64,000 bases of DNA, from assembly GCA_032871835.1 (NCBI GenBank), contig CM065296.1, positions 13,036,001-13,100,000 of the forward strand, in the 5' to 3' direction. The notes under the pieces were generated by a model. The model was given only the letters and a program-made list of their open reading frames with translations, was not told where the DNA came from and ran no database searches. The position numbers and the translations under genes were made by a program. Origin of the DNA: Dipteronia dyeriana. Its lineage: Eukaryota > Streptophyta > Magnoliopsida > Sapindales > Sapindaceae. Positions 44,053 through 56,101 of the stretch are shown here, piece by piece; the first letter of the stretch is position 1; the number at the start of each line of letters is the position of its first letter.

Positions 44053-45032
44053 TAGGGTGGCTCGATTGTCACCCATAAAGCAACAGGTTCGGATTGGATC
44101 AGTTCAAAGGTATCTCATATCCGAAACCTAATTTGCATAAGTTGCCCTAAATCCGACATGGGTCCTAAATAGATTTTCGTTTTCCACCCCATACCCGACC
44201 CAAAATGACCCGCTTCGTATTTTTTTTTTCTTAAAAAAATAATCTCAAACCATTAAATATACAAATTATTTTACCATACAATTCAATTTTAAGACATTGA
44301 AATAACTTTTAACCTTCAATAAAGTTTTAAAATACATTTAAACTAACTAACTAACTATATATATATATAAAATCTTTTTTGATTACAAATTTAAATATAA
44401 ACTTAAACACAAACATACACACAAAAAAAATAACATACAAATAAAATTCATAAGTAAACTTAAAATTAATATAACACATCTAGATTTAAGAGCTTCTCCT
44501 ACTCTCCCTAAGAGATTCTTTTAAATAAATGTGGATGCTGATGTAAGTGGTCATTGAGGGAGTATGTGTTCCAATAATAACACCTTAAATGGCTCCCTTG
44601 ATAGGTTTTTATTGTTGTCTTGATTTTACTTTGTAATTATTATTACAAAACAAATAACTCATTGGATAATAAAAGAAATGTTGAAATTGAAAATTAAAGG
44701 AGTGAGCTCCACCAAAACACATTTAATGGGGGTCTTTAACGTACTTGTTGGATATGGTCAAATAAAGTTAAATTCAAACATAAAATGCAATTAGATAAAA
44801 AAACAAAAGTATTATAGATTTGATTTTCCCTTTATATTTTTAAAAATAATTATATAAATAACTAGTCAAACGGGTCGGGTCGGGATATAAAAGGATGATC
44901 CATATCTGACCCGCTAAAAAATTGGGTCAAAAACCCATACCCAATCTAAACCCGTTTTAAGTGCTTCATACCTGCTCCGAACGGATCGGAGCCCCAATGG
45001 TTTGAGGCGGGCATGAGATTTTTGCCACCCCA
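44053..45032. mobile_element. Degenerate hAT-like element
   Basis: The left end TAGGGTGGC and the right end GCCACCCCA are imperfect inverse copies. Subterminal GGGTCGGG/CCCGACCC motifs occur near both ends (about 44205 and 44870). This layout is typical of non-autonomous hAT elements. No 8-bp duplication is found. Confidence 0.45.
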
Positions 45033-45295
45033 ACCTCACAGGCCCACAATCATTTTTTATAAATATTTTATTATTAAAATAATCAATAGTAAAATTACTT
45101 TAATCCCAAACAACATAAACCACCATCTTCGTCTTCGTAAACCGCATCTAGGATTTTTTTTTTCGATCAATTATTCAATACTCAAAATCTTATAAAAAAG
45201 AAGTTAACAATACCATAGTCCTTTCACAAAATATAATTCCATAATCCAAATCTTATAAAACTGCAATGAAATGTCTTCCCACGAATCAATGTTAC

Positions 45296-45303
45296 ATTGC
45301 TAC
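45296..45303. repeat. 8-bp target-site duplication ATTGCTAC, left copy
   Basis: ATTGCTAC at 45296-45303 is repeated exactly at 45998-46005 around the hAT element. Confidence 0.95.
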
Positions 45304-45997
45304 TAGGGGTGAGTACAAAAACTTAAACCGAATTAATCTGAACCGAATAGTACCAAAAAAGGGTGTTCGGTACGGTTCATATCTTATATTTAGTTTAAAC
45401 CGATTTGAAACTTGAAAATCAAATTGAATTCGATTCGGTTTCAGTTTTAGACATGTAAAACCGAACCGAACCGAACCGAATAAACCGAATTGTTTTAATT
45501 AATTATTTTGTAAGGTTCAATTTTATTATGGATTGTTTATTGATAATGTTTTATTTTTGTACTACATCATGTATTACATTTTTTTACTTTTATTTTATAG
45601 AAGTTATAAAGATTTTATATCTTGATTAAATATGAAGACTGAATATGATTAAATTTTAGGTTTAGATCAAAAATTGGGTTGTATTTTGTTTAAATTGTTT
45701 TTTACATATTGTGTTTTTTTTATGTTTAACCCAAAATGCCAAAAATGCCACTCACAAGCCCAAAAAATTAAAAAACATATAAAACAACCTTCAAAGCCCA
45801 GTAAGTCCAAAACTGAATTGAATTGAACCGAACTGAACCGAATCGAACCGAACCGAGATAAAGGTGTTCGGTTCAATTCGGTTTTCAGGTTCAAACCGAT
45901 TCACATTTTTAAAAACCGAATATATGTTGGTTCAATACGGTTTTGGCCAAAACCGAACCGAACCGAACCGAACCGAACCGAATCATGCCCACCCCTA
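45304..45997. mobile_element. Non-autonomous hAT element with exact 8-bp duplication
   Basis: A 694-bp element with ends TAGGGGTG...CACCCCTA and an exact flanking 8-bp duplication, the hAT signature. Subterminal arrays of the pentamer CCGAA/CGAAC occur near both ends (about 45463-45480, 45827-45855 and 45950-45981). No transposase is encoded. Confidence 0.93.
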
Positions 45998-46165
45998 ATT
46001 GCTACATACAATACTTCCACTGGCCGATAACAAACACATAAATTGCACACACACACACACTTGCCATGCTCTAGACCTTGCTTGATCACATTCACATCAT
46101 CATGAACCTGAAGCCAATGTTCAAAATTTTCAAGTCTCCTACGGTGGAAAGATTAAGAACACTTA

Positions 46166-46740
46166 TACCATGTTTGGTTGGGTGGAATAAAATGGAATGA
46201 AACATAAAGAAAGTCATTTCTAATGTTTGGTTTGTTAAAATATAATAGAATGAGAATTCCATTGGAATGTTGATTCCACCATTTTGGTGGAAAGGGTTTT
46301 CCATCCAAAAACCAATGGAATGCCCATTCCAATTCCAAACAAAAATTGGTATTCCATAAATACCCTCCTATGTCCCAACTCTATTATAAAAATACCACAT
46401 TTTACATTATATTATTATAATATAGATAATGATTTAAAAATATATATATTATAATATTATATATATAATAATATTATATTATATATATTAACATATAATA
46501 TTATATATACTTTGGATAATATATTATGTTATTATAAATGTTTTGTAATTAATGGTATTTTGATCAAAATACAGTTAACTCAATTTCACTTAGTTGTTAA
46601 CCAAACAAAATAATACTAATTCAGAGATTAATTCAAAAGTTCCAACCAAAAAAAAAAATAGTTTTCATTTCTTTTTCATTCTCATTCTCATTCTCATTCT
46701 CATTCCCATTACCATTTCACCAAGGTAACCAAATATGACC
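46166..46740. mobile_element. Tourist-like MITE (PIF/Harbinger type)
   Basis: The left end TACCATGTTTGGTTGGG is mirrored by the right end AACCAAATATGACC. TTA flanks both sides (46163-46165 and 46741-46743), the usual 3-bp target. Subterminal CATTCC/GGAATG and CATTCT repeats and a TA-rich centre complete a typical 575-bp MITE. Confidence 0.7.
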
Positions 46741-46744
46741 TTAA

Positions 46745-47251
46745 GGTTCAAAATATAATAAAGAAAATTAAATGTTCATATCATCATAAATGTTAAAAAT
46801 GAATCTTTCGAAATATAACAAAGAAAATTAAAATTAAAAAACATAATAAAGAAAGTTAAAGACTAAAGAACAAACAAAAAATGTTTCAAAAAAAAAAAAA
46901 CAAAAGAAAACAAAAGGAATAAAAGAGATTAATTAGTTAACATGGAAGTAAATAAGGTTATTTTTGAAATTTCGGGAGGTGTATCGAGATAAGTAATATT
47001 AAATATTAAGTCTTGAATTTTTATGATAGGTGTGTTGAGAAATTGGGTGTGGGGAGACATTTTCATGGGTTGCAATAAAGGCATCCTGTTATAAATATTA
47101 TTCAATTACATATATGAACGAATGTCCTTCAATTTATGGAAGTAACTCTCATATTTTTATCTTCCCACTAGCTCTATATTCATGATTCATTATGTTGTAA
47201 TTTATGTCACCTAATTTAATGTGTAGTTGCAGGGATATATAAAGAAGCTTT
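46745..47251. other. Non-coding spacer
   Basis: A-rich DNA without an ORF or repeat boundary that I can support, ending where the copia LTR starts. Confidence 0.5.
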
Positions 47252-48461
47252 TGTTGGAGTTTATGTCTAAAAGCTCGTAATTTGTAAATGTGAATGAAAC
47301 AGTAATAAAAGAAGTAGTTTATTCATTCTATATACCTGTCTCATACATTTATATCATGTGTACTTAACATCCAAGATTGTCAAATGTAATCTATAACTGA
47401 GTATATGAATATCATATACATAGGTATTTAGTTTGAGACGAGTAATCTAAAGAATATGTAGATGACAAGTAGAGTCATGTACTTTATTTATGTTTAATCT
47501 ACAACCGCGGTCTATTCCGTAATGTATGGTGGTCTTAACCTAGGCTATTCATATGGTGATATGAGAATGAAGGCACCTTATATGATGTGATCATATAGGA
47601 CTGGGTCATGATCTATATGAATCTCTCATCAAGATCCGTTACAAGATAAGATTCATATATATCAATAAATGATGGCTATATATGGGTGATCTTAATCATG
47701 AGTGTCTTATAGACTCTTTCGGGTTAGATCGTGATTTTTGATATATCGTAGGTGAGACTGGAGTTGCATTCTTGATCAATAACTTCATTTGTTGGAATCA
47801 TGGTTTGGCTTATGGCTGGGAAGGTCTGTGCACAATAGTGGAATCCACTCCTTCTTACGAGAAGTATATGGTAATTCCCTTAAGGGTTGATTTGGGGCTT
47901 GAACAATATGAACACTCTCCTTCTTCCATAAAGAAAGTTAGAATTTATTGTTCATTAGAGAATCAATGGTACTTACTAGAAAATATATAATTAGGGAGGT
48001 ATAACAGACTTTATGACCTAGCTCTAATTATGAACTACTTATGGAGAATCATACCGTATATAATAGCTATATCGATGAACAATTGTAATTTCGGTTTGTG
48101 TAATACATCTACAGTTGCAAGAGTACAACATTGGGTTTTTAGTGGAATAACTCCGAGGTTAATTGTGGTGGCCGAATTTGCTAAGAAGAAAAGAAAGAGT
48201 TCTATTCTTCAAGCCTTTGCATCCTCCTGTACGTTCCTAGAAGATCGTGATGTGCCCACACACAGTTACCGGGTCATGGGACATATTGAGGAAGATATGG
48301 TGGTTTGTAAGCGGAATAAAGCTTAAATAAATGAAGGAGTTAGCATCAAGGATATGATCTAAATCCATATTTATATATTCTTATATGTTGTATATGGTTT
48401 ACAAGTTACATAAATTTTTTAAAACCCATCAAGTTTCCACTACGCAACGTAAATCAACGTA
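47252..48461 (+). repeat. 5' LTR of an outer copia element
   Basis: It starts TGTTGGAGTTTATGTC. The last 260 bp (from TATTCTTCAAGCCTTTGCATC) match 63080-63339 closely, which confirms that it is a repeat end. A degenerate primer site follows at 48461-48476. The exact 3' end is blurred: the CCTACA tip seen at 63334 is not present here. The 98-codon frame at 48030-48326 lies wholly inside the LTR and is not a gene. Confidence 0.78.
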
Positions 48462-48476
48462 ATTGGCATTAGAACC
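48461..48476 (+). other. Degenerate primer-binding site
   Basis: AATTGGCATTAGAACC corresponds to AATTGGTATCAGAGCC, the tRNA-iMet primer site, with three transitions. Confidence 0.75.
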
Positions 48477-50344
48477 CTATTATACAATATATAAGAATAA
48501 AAGTTTCTTTTTCCATAGTTTTATTATTTATTTTGCATGTATGGTATATGTAGGCACTTTCTTATGATTGCATGATATTTTTTTTTATAAACATGGTTGA
48601 TCGTTAATTGTATGGTACAATGGGTTTAGGGTTCGTTTTAAAGATTGCAATATTTTTTCTCATGTAAAATTAATGCCGAGATGTATTTTAATATTAAATT
48701 TTTTCTTCTAATGGATATTCTTTGTTGTATTTTTTATACAATATATTTTGTTGTAAAACATGTACAAAGAAATCGGACGAAGAAAACGAAAGGTGGAAGA
48801 GCGAAATCGGAAACGCACGTAGAAGTTTGGCACAGACAACTGCGCATCAGCCAGACAGTGCGTCAAGGCAGGCTGCACTTTTAGCAGCCAATCCTTGTGC
48901 ATGTGCATGCTACACACATAATAGCTAGGGCTGTTGGCAACACGAGTCTGCTGCGTGCGGACTGTCTTTGAACAAGGCAGCCTTGCGTTGTCTTCATACA
49001 AGGTTGGTTGCTTGTGCATGACTGGCTGGCTGCGCATGCTTACCTCTATGTGATTGTCGCGTGTGCGGTTACGGGCAGCCCATGCGTGCAAATGACAGCC
49101 ACGTTCGAAAGCGCTAGAGTTTCGAATTTACAACGCTAGGGTTTCCGAATTCAAAATGGATTTTGGACTATATATATATGCCTAAGGCCTTCAATAAGTG
49201 TTAGAGTAATATTTGGGCTTTAGGTTTGATTCATGAGATGAGTCATGATATTAAAAAAAAAATCCTATTTAATCAAGTTGGACTTGGTTAAAAGTCCAGA
49301 ATAAGAAGAACATAAAAGAACTTGAAGAATATTGGAATTACTTGAAGACCAATGAATGTCTTGGTAACTTTTATAATTAGACATTTTTTATATGTTAAAT
49401 AACCTAATGTACTCGGTCAACTCATGTACATTTTTTATTATGAGATGATTAAAGCATTACTATGCATATACATGTCATATAAAATATATGTGCCTACACA
49501 TGTGAATATATATTTTGGACATATCATACATGCATAATAGCCAATTATGTGTTTTTATATATTTTTTAATTGATTAAAATTTAGTGTAATTCACATAATT
49601 GGCTATTAAATAATGATATTAGTTTTTTTTGAGTAAAAACTTGGTAATTCTTATTAATAACTAGTCTGTTAATTAAATTTTTTAATTAGTTAGATTAGTT
49701 AGGTCCGTTACTTAATATTATGTTTAATTAGATTAAAGTCCTAATATAATTAGACCTAATAATATGATTAGTTGTAATAGTTAAAACTTGATAAATCGTA
49801 TTAAATAATTCTAGTCTTAGTAAAATTGTTTACATAGATTAGAATTTGAATAATAAACTAGATTTTTAATTAGTTAATAATCGGATTAGTTCATTTGAAT
49901 AAGATTCTAATAAGTTTTTATGTCCTAGACATTTATATTGAAATTAACCGTTTAATCTTAGTAATATCTAGGTGCATTAATAATTGAAAACCCTAACTCT
50001 AAAATAGTAAGTGGAAGAGAGATATATGATATTATATCCCACAGTCTCCATCATTAGTTCAACACCGTGAGATTCTAGTGGGACTTCAAGACAACTTTAT
50101 TTTCGTCCTCTCTAAAGAGGGTCTCCATGAGAGTCAATACCAAGGTTGAGTTCCTAAGGAATAGGGTTTCTAAGAGTATTTTGGGATTGACTGACCCTTG
50201 ATAGAGAAGTCGTTGGTGCCCGTCAAAAAAGATATTTTCTATTCTAATTACCTTACAAATGCAACGAGTCAAAGGACTAGTATAACAAGTAAGCAAGGGT
50301 CATTCTTACAAAGAGGTGGTATCCGTCTAACTATCTCTTGCTAA
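48477..50344 (+). other. Copia leader and AT-rich DNA
   Basis: The first part (to about 49180) is the untranslated leader of the outer copia. It has an unusual GC-richer stretch at about 48760-49110 (repeated GGCAGCC and TGCGCA-like words). Beyond about 49380 the DNA is AT-rich with no gene. Several overlapping short frames at 48645-49091 are low-support shadows. Confidence 0.5.
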
Positions 50345-51501
50345 AGCGTTATTGAAAGCGAGGTAAATGTAACATGGAAGTGGTGAGAATGGTACGTGTG
50401 AAGTGTATGCATAATGCGGATGGTGTGTGAGATGTGAATAAACTAATCTAAATTAAATTACACTAATGATAGAAATATAATCGAGTGCTTGCCTTTCTAA
50501 ATCTAACTACATGTAAATCAATTACACTACAAAGCAATGTAAAGAGGCAAAGCAATTAAACTACAAAGTAATACAAATTAGTCTACTCCTAATGGAAAAA
50601 TAGCTACAAAAATAAATGTGGCTTGGAGAGATGCAAGATAGTGGTTACAATAGGTACATAAGTTCACCAAACGCACAAACTAATCATGTTGATTATAAAC
50701 ATTCAAGCACCATTCAAAACGGATTAAATGGCTAGTTCTCTTGATTAAGGATTCCAAAACTAAATCATATATTATTACGAATCATTTGTTGATTAAGGAA
50801 TACCGAAATCAATTCATCACTTAACCACAATTATGGAATAAGCAATTGTGTATTTGTTCAAAGACCCATTACTTGCAAGAACAATACACCGAAACCTAAT
50901 CTAAGGCTACAATGCTCTTTCACTCAAAGCAATCCATACATATCAATTCCCTTTTGTAACTGACCTGTAAGCAAGAGTGAGACTCTACTTTTACACTACA
51001 TCGTTTGTTTACACTAAATTACACTACATCATTGTTTTAATCTAAAGTTTCACTTATTCAAACATATCAATTTCTACTCATTCACCAACATACATGTCAA
51101 GATAAAAGAGGTCTGACATTAAACTCAAAGAATAGAGTCAAGATCCAAGTTGAATCTAAGTAAATACCATATATAACAAGATCAAGTGTTGCTTTACGAA
51201 TATTCCTTAATAAGGATTACACATCAAAGAAATGGAAAATAAAACAAAGAGAAGAGTTTAGAGATAACTAAGATCTCTATTTCATTTTGCTTTTCTTTCT
51301 CCTTAGATCTACTTCAAAGATGGATGAAGGAAGTTTAGAGGTGGTGGTGGCAAGGCATCCATGGAGGAAAACCTCTATGAAAGTCTTTGAAGCTCCTTTC
51401 TCTCTCTCTCTCTCTTGATTTGGGGTTGAAGAACAAGAGAAGGTGTTGGCGAACAAGAGATGTGTTTAAATACCGATAAGGTAGTGTATTCATAGTGTTT
51501 G
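50345..51501. mobile_element. Left half of an unidentified repeat split by SIRE-like element 2
   Basis: Non-coding DNA that ends at the insertion point of element 2 (TSD GTTTG at 51497-51501) and probably continues at 61796. Its composition (C/A-rich words such as TTACACTACA) and the counterpart at 61860-62460 suggest an LTR or non-coding element, perhaps Ty3/gypsy, but I cannot name it or fix its left end. Confidence 0.35.
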
Positions 51502-52222
51502 TGTTAGGTTTTAGATTATGTTGGCATTAATTCCGTATCAAAATGATGTTTACTTGTAATGATTTAGTTGTTTAGGTTCACGATGATTCAAGCTTCAAAA
51601 GAGAAATAACAACTAGTCAAAGCAAGTTCAAAGTCTTCAAAGAGAAATGATGCTATATGGTTCTACAAAGGTATATTAAGACCTTATCATTCTCTTACAA
51701 GGCTTAGGCACACACACAAAAATCATACATATGTATCCCTGCATCATTGTGTACCATTTATAACATATTCACACACTTGAAGATGAATGCTCGTGCATTG
51801 GTATGAAAATAACATGTTTTGGAAAATGTATGATTGGAGACTATCTCTATGTAGTTTGCATTCTAGTGTGAATTGTGTTTGTATGTGTATATATTTGTAT
51901 AACATAGATATTGAACTTGATTTTAGTCTTAAATAATTCTTGATTGATTTCCGATCATTTTGGTTACTCATACTATTGATTTCAAGTTCTAAGTCAAAAG
52001 ATACAACACTTTCAACTCATGTTACGTACATTATCTTCGTCTTCGTATATCGAGTTGAATTCTTATTTTCTGGGTTAAGTATCTTATATGCCATGTCCTT
52101 GAGAGAGTTACGGTTCATAATCTATAATCAGATTCAAATTCTGAGTTCGAAGGCCGGAGAATGGTAGAAGAACGCGAAGAGAGGTCGAGGGAAAAAGACG
52201 ACAGCACAAAGCTCTTCTTTTC

Positions 52223-52245
52223 CGAGATGGCGCGTGGCCATCTCG
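52223..52245. promoter_or_regulatory. Perfect 9-bp-stem palindrome and G-box region in U3
   Basis: CGAGATGGC, loop GCGTG, GCCATCTCG, about 115 bp upstream of the TATA box. In the 3' LTR the same place reads GGCACGTGGCC, which contains a G-box/ABRE core (CACGTGGC, 60030-60037). A second CACGTG occurs at 52275-52280 in the 5' LTR. This fits a stress- or light-responsive LTR promoter (inference). Confidence 0.5.
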
Positions 52246-52357
52246 AGCCAGAAGGCTTGCTGCCCCGAGATTCCCACGTGCCATTTTGGGCATCAAGCAA
52301 GCTTGGCTGCTTCTTGTCCCTTTTGGTCATTTCACACTCTATTCTTTTCCGTCTCCT

Positions 52358-52366
52358 TTATATATC
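52358..52366 (+). promoter_or_regulatory. TATA box of the element 2 LTR promoter
   Basis: TTATATATC, in the context CCTTTATATATCCC, conserved in both LTR copies (60157-60168 region in the 3' LTR). It is followed by a C/T-rich stretch where transcription would start. Confidence 0.6.
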
Positions 52367-53302
52367 CCTACCCTCTCACATTTCATTTTAAGAAGATATT
52401 CAAAATTTTAGTGCAGAATTTTCTCCTAAATTTTCTCACCTTCCAAACACCATAACTTCTTCCTTTGAACTTTGATCCAAGTGATTCAAAGTTGAGAGTG
52501 TTTGTCTATTCATCCTCCATCTTTTCTCTGAAAGTTTGAGTTCGTTTTATTGCTTTTTTTGGAGTCTAACCTCACAAAAATGGGGCTGCGCTAAATCAAC
52601 TAAGGTATTGATTTTCTCTCAAAGTTTTCTTTTAAAACTTGGTCAATTACCTTGGGTTTTCTTCTTCAATATATATATATGTGTCTTGTGATTGTTTTGA
52701 TTTGAGTTTTGAACTCATTTAAAGCTAGATCGAGTTTCAATTGAAATCGCACATGTTGAGTTAGGTTTGATTTTTCCTATGTTTTAACATTTTTGGGATT
52801 ATATTGTGTTAACTTTGATTCTAGGACTATTTGATGATCTTTGATTAATTGATTTTATAAAAAATAGTTCCTCACATGTATTAGGCTCTCTTTGGCCAAA
52901 TTGTCCTAATAATACATGTGTTTGTGTTCTTATGAGCTATTCATGTGCTTTGTTGAATCTATGAATAGAAAATATGCTCTAGAACTCTTGCTTTAATCTA
53001 AATGACTTTGTCGCATAATTTTAGCATGTTTTTGGTATATGAGATTTAAACTTGATTATGTATTAATTGAACATAGCTTGTGACTCAAGTTTTAAATCTA
53101 TACATGTATCTAGGTTGTAATTAATGTTGAACATATCTTACATGATCTAGATGAATTAAACATGCATGATTAACTAGACAACAATTTGTTATGTGCATTC
53201 ATGCTTATGTCTAGTATTTTCCATAGGATGTGTTGATCATAACATTCTATGTTGTGTGCTTGTTTGTGTTTTACATTCATGATCACCTAGATGCCTTGTG
53301 AG

Positions 53303-53483
53303 AAGGAAGTCTTGACAATAGGTTTGAGACCTATGTTGTTGAGTATGAAAGTCTTGGCAAGAGGTGAGAGGTCTCATAATGTCAAGCAAGGAAGTCTTGC
53401 CTAGGGTCGTGAGGATCTGAAAGGGTGAGCGAGGAAGTCTTGACAAGAGGTGTGAGGCCTCAAAATGTTGAGCAAGAGGGCGA
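53303..53483. repeat. About 45-50 bp tandem repeats in the 5' LTR, four copies
   Basis: The unit contains GAAGTCTTGRCAAGAGGTGTG, then AGGYCTCA and a GAGCAAG spacer. Four copies lie here; the 3' LTR (61107-61325) has five. The difference must have arisen after insertion, by slippage or unequal exchange. Confidence 0.8.
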
Positions 53484-53807
53484 CATATTCATGAGTAGGA
53501 TATGAGGGTAGTTTCTAGGTGAAGGGGTCACTTGAGAGATTGTACTTTTCTTATCTACTAGTGGATTTTGTTTGTCGGTGGTTGCTAACCCGTGGATGTT
53601 TCCTTTTCGAAGGTTTACCACGTTATATATTGTGTCAACTTTTCTCTATCCCTATCTCTTTTATATTGGTATTTGTTATTTGAATACTATGGATAGAACT
53701 TTATATGTAAGTTGACTTCCTTACTATAATATCAATTGTGTATATGTTATGGTTGCTTGTTTGTATCACACTTTATATGTTTTATATATTGATTAAGTAT
53801 CTTTAAT

Positions 53808-53811
<4 letters not shown>

Positions 53812-53838
<27 letters not shown>
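53812..53838. repeat. (TA)n microsatellite in the 5' LTR
   Basis: About 26 bp of TA, longer than the corresponding tract at about 61658-61671 in the 3' LTR. Confidence 0.9.
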
Positions 53839-53842
<4 letters not shown>

Positions 53843-53967
53843 TTGTGGTACACACAATCTAGAGGGATAAACTTTTGTTTATTTATAAGGGAGTCAAAAA
53901 AGGTGTCTAACCTATTCACCCCCCTCTAGGTTAGCCTTGAGCATTTAACCGTGTTTGTTTTTTTAAT

Positions 53968-53978
53968 TGGTATCAAAG
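53968..53978 (+). other. Primer-binding site of SIRE-like element 2
   Basis: TGGTATCAAAG, the tRNA-iMet site with one change from TGGTATCAGAG, two bases after the LTR end. Confidence 0.92.
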
Positions 53979-54048
53979 TAGGACACTATATTATACTTAG
54001 TGAGCATTCAGGTGATACATTCACGGTATTTGTAAAGATTTTGAAGTC

Positions 54049-56101
54049 ATGGGTTTACAAGATGATGTAATGGCGGAAGGAGCCTCAAATACCAGGCCAC
54101 CATTACTTCGAGTCACTAACTATGGTATTGGAAATTAAGGATGAAGGCCTACATCCGCTCTATTGATGAGAGGGCATGAATGGTAGTGAAGAAGGTTATA
54201 GTCCTCCTACCAAGGTTCAAGAGGATGGAACCAATATACTCAAGCCAAGGAGTGAATGAACAACGAATGAGTTTGAGGTTGCTAAATGGCACCAACGTGA
54301 TATGGATGCCATATTTGGAGGAGTTGATGGGCATCAATTCTCCTACATTTAAAATCTTGAATCCGTAAAGGAGGCTTGGGATACTCTCCAAGTCACTAAT
54401 GAAGGAACCTTAGTGGCGAAGAAATCAAGGCTTCAAATGTTGGCATCACAATTTGAAGGTTTAAGTATGGGTGAAGAAGAAAAGTTCTGAGACTTCCAAT
54501 TCCAAATTTTTAACATTGCTAACCAATGTCAAGCACTTGGAGTACCTATCCCAATAGAGCGTTTAAATTGGAAAATTCTTAGGTTTCTTCCTAAGAGGTT
54601 TAAATCAAAGGTGACAGCCATTGAGGAAAGTAATGATGTGGATAGCATGAACATCGATAAGTTGCTTGGGTCTCTCCAAACTTATGAGATGTGCTTGAAG
54701 CCAAAGATTAAGAGTAAGGGAATCGCTCTCAATGCTATTGAGGAGGAGAATGATGATGAAAATGAAGAGATAACTCTTTTGGTTAGAAAGTTCAAGAAGT
54801 TTCTAAAGAAGAATTCCAAGCATAGAGGCAATTTTTCTAAGGAAAAGGGAGTTAAGAAACCATCATCTCTAAGGAATGAGAAGAACAGTCAAGCCATGAA
54901 CAAGAAAGGTGTTCAATGCTACAATTGTCATGGTTTCGGTCACTTTGCTAGTGAGTGCACCGAGAAGCCATCTAAGAAAGACAAGAAAGGTAAAATGTTG
55001 ACAGCTACTTGGAGTGATTATGATTCTAGTGATGATGAGAGCTCTAGTAGTGAGTCTTTAAGTGATGAAGAGTTGGTGAACAACTTTATAGCTCTAACGG
55101 CTTCTCATTCTCCACTAGATGTTGATGGCACAACATCTTTGAACAAGAACTTTGATTCAAATTATCCTGGAAGCTCTAGTTCCATTCCTACTAATCTTGA
55201 GTTATTGGCCAAGATAGAAAAGCTTAAAGAAGCTATAGATAATGCTCTAAGAGAGGTAGTTGAGAAGGATGATTTGATCGAGAAACAACTAGATGTGTTT
55301 GTGATTGTTACTCATAGACTTCTTGGTGAGAAAGGTGATATTATGAAGAAGTTTAGAGAACTAAAAAATATAAACCTTGAGAAGGATAATGTGATATCTT
55401 CTTTATGGAAGAGAGAACAAGAATTAATGGAAGAGATAGATACGGCTAAGGAGGCCATCAAGGACTTAGTAAATGATTCGGTAAGTGTGTCTAGTGTTAG
55501 GAATCTTGTTAACTCTCATAGTAGTGAAGACGACTTGGTAGTTGAAGAGGAGCCTTTTGAAGCACCACTTCCTACTCTCTTGGATGAAGTCGTGATTGAC
55601 AAGAAACCACACATGAAGAGAATATCAAAATCCAAGAAGAAGTTGGCAAAAAAGGTATCTGTGCAAACTCCTAGTAAAACTAGTTCAACTCCAAAAGGTA
55701 CAATCTCAACTTTTATTCCAATTTGCCATTATTGCAACACAATAGGTCACATTAAGCCTAGGTGTTATAAATTTATTGAAAAATGCAAATTAGGAAATGA
55801 ATATAGAGATAAGGAGATTAAACTTCAACTTGAACATGCTAAGGCTTTGAAAGTTGAGAAACATGATAATATTGCTAAGCATGAAAAGAAGTTGTGGAGC
55901 AGAAAAAAAGCTAATCTTGTTCAACTTGACAAAGTTTGTGTTGAAAATGTTAAGGAAGAGTGTATTAATGATATTCTTGTTAATCAAGTCATTGAAGGAC
56001 TTTACTCTAGATTTAATATTGCTGTCAAGGATGATATTGGAAATGTTTGTGTAGGTAAACCCAAGAACAAGTGGTTCAAGGGTGAGTGCTCTTATCACTA
56101 A
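54049..56101 (+). pseudogene. SIRE-like gag, largely intact C-terminal 496 codons
   Basis: The start is ATG 54049. Near 54130-54180 a frameshift and a stop (where Trp is expected in YIRSIDERA*) break the N-terminal gag domain, and another stop lies at about 54488 (EEKF*DFQ). From 54611 to 56101 the frame is open: LLGSLQTYEM, EEITLLVRKFKKFLKK, a first zinc knuckle CYNCHGFGHFASEC (about residue 107 of the open part), a Ser/Asp/Glu-rich stretch, a coiled coil, Lys/Ser/Thr-rich sequence and a second knuckle CHYCNTIGHIKPRC. Two CCHC knuckles and a long coiled coil are characteristic of SIRE/Maximus gag. The open part ends at GECSYH* with no fusion to pol. Confidence 0.9.

Larger units (their letters stand above)
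51502..53965 (+). repeat. 5' LTR of SIRE-like element 2
   Basis: It starts TGTTAGGTTTTAGATTATG and ends near TTTTTTTA (the 3' copy ends TATTTCA). Features along it: a GC-richer U3 block with a hairpin (52223-52245), TATA at 52358-52366, a tandem repeat block (53303-53483), a TA microsatellite (53812-53838), and ATTCACCCCCCTCTAGGTTA before the end. Confidence 0.95.

Noticed and set aside
44053..45032. hAT element as a confident call
   Set aside because: TIR-like ends are present but no 8-bp duplication, so kept only as a low-confidence feature.
48030..48326. 98-codon ORF
   Set aside because: Entirely inside the outer copia LTR.
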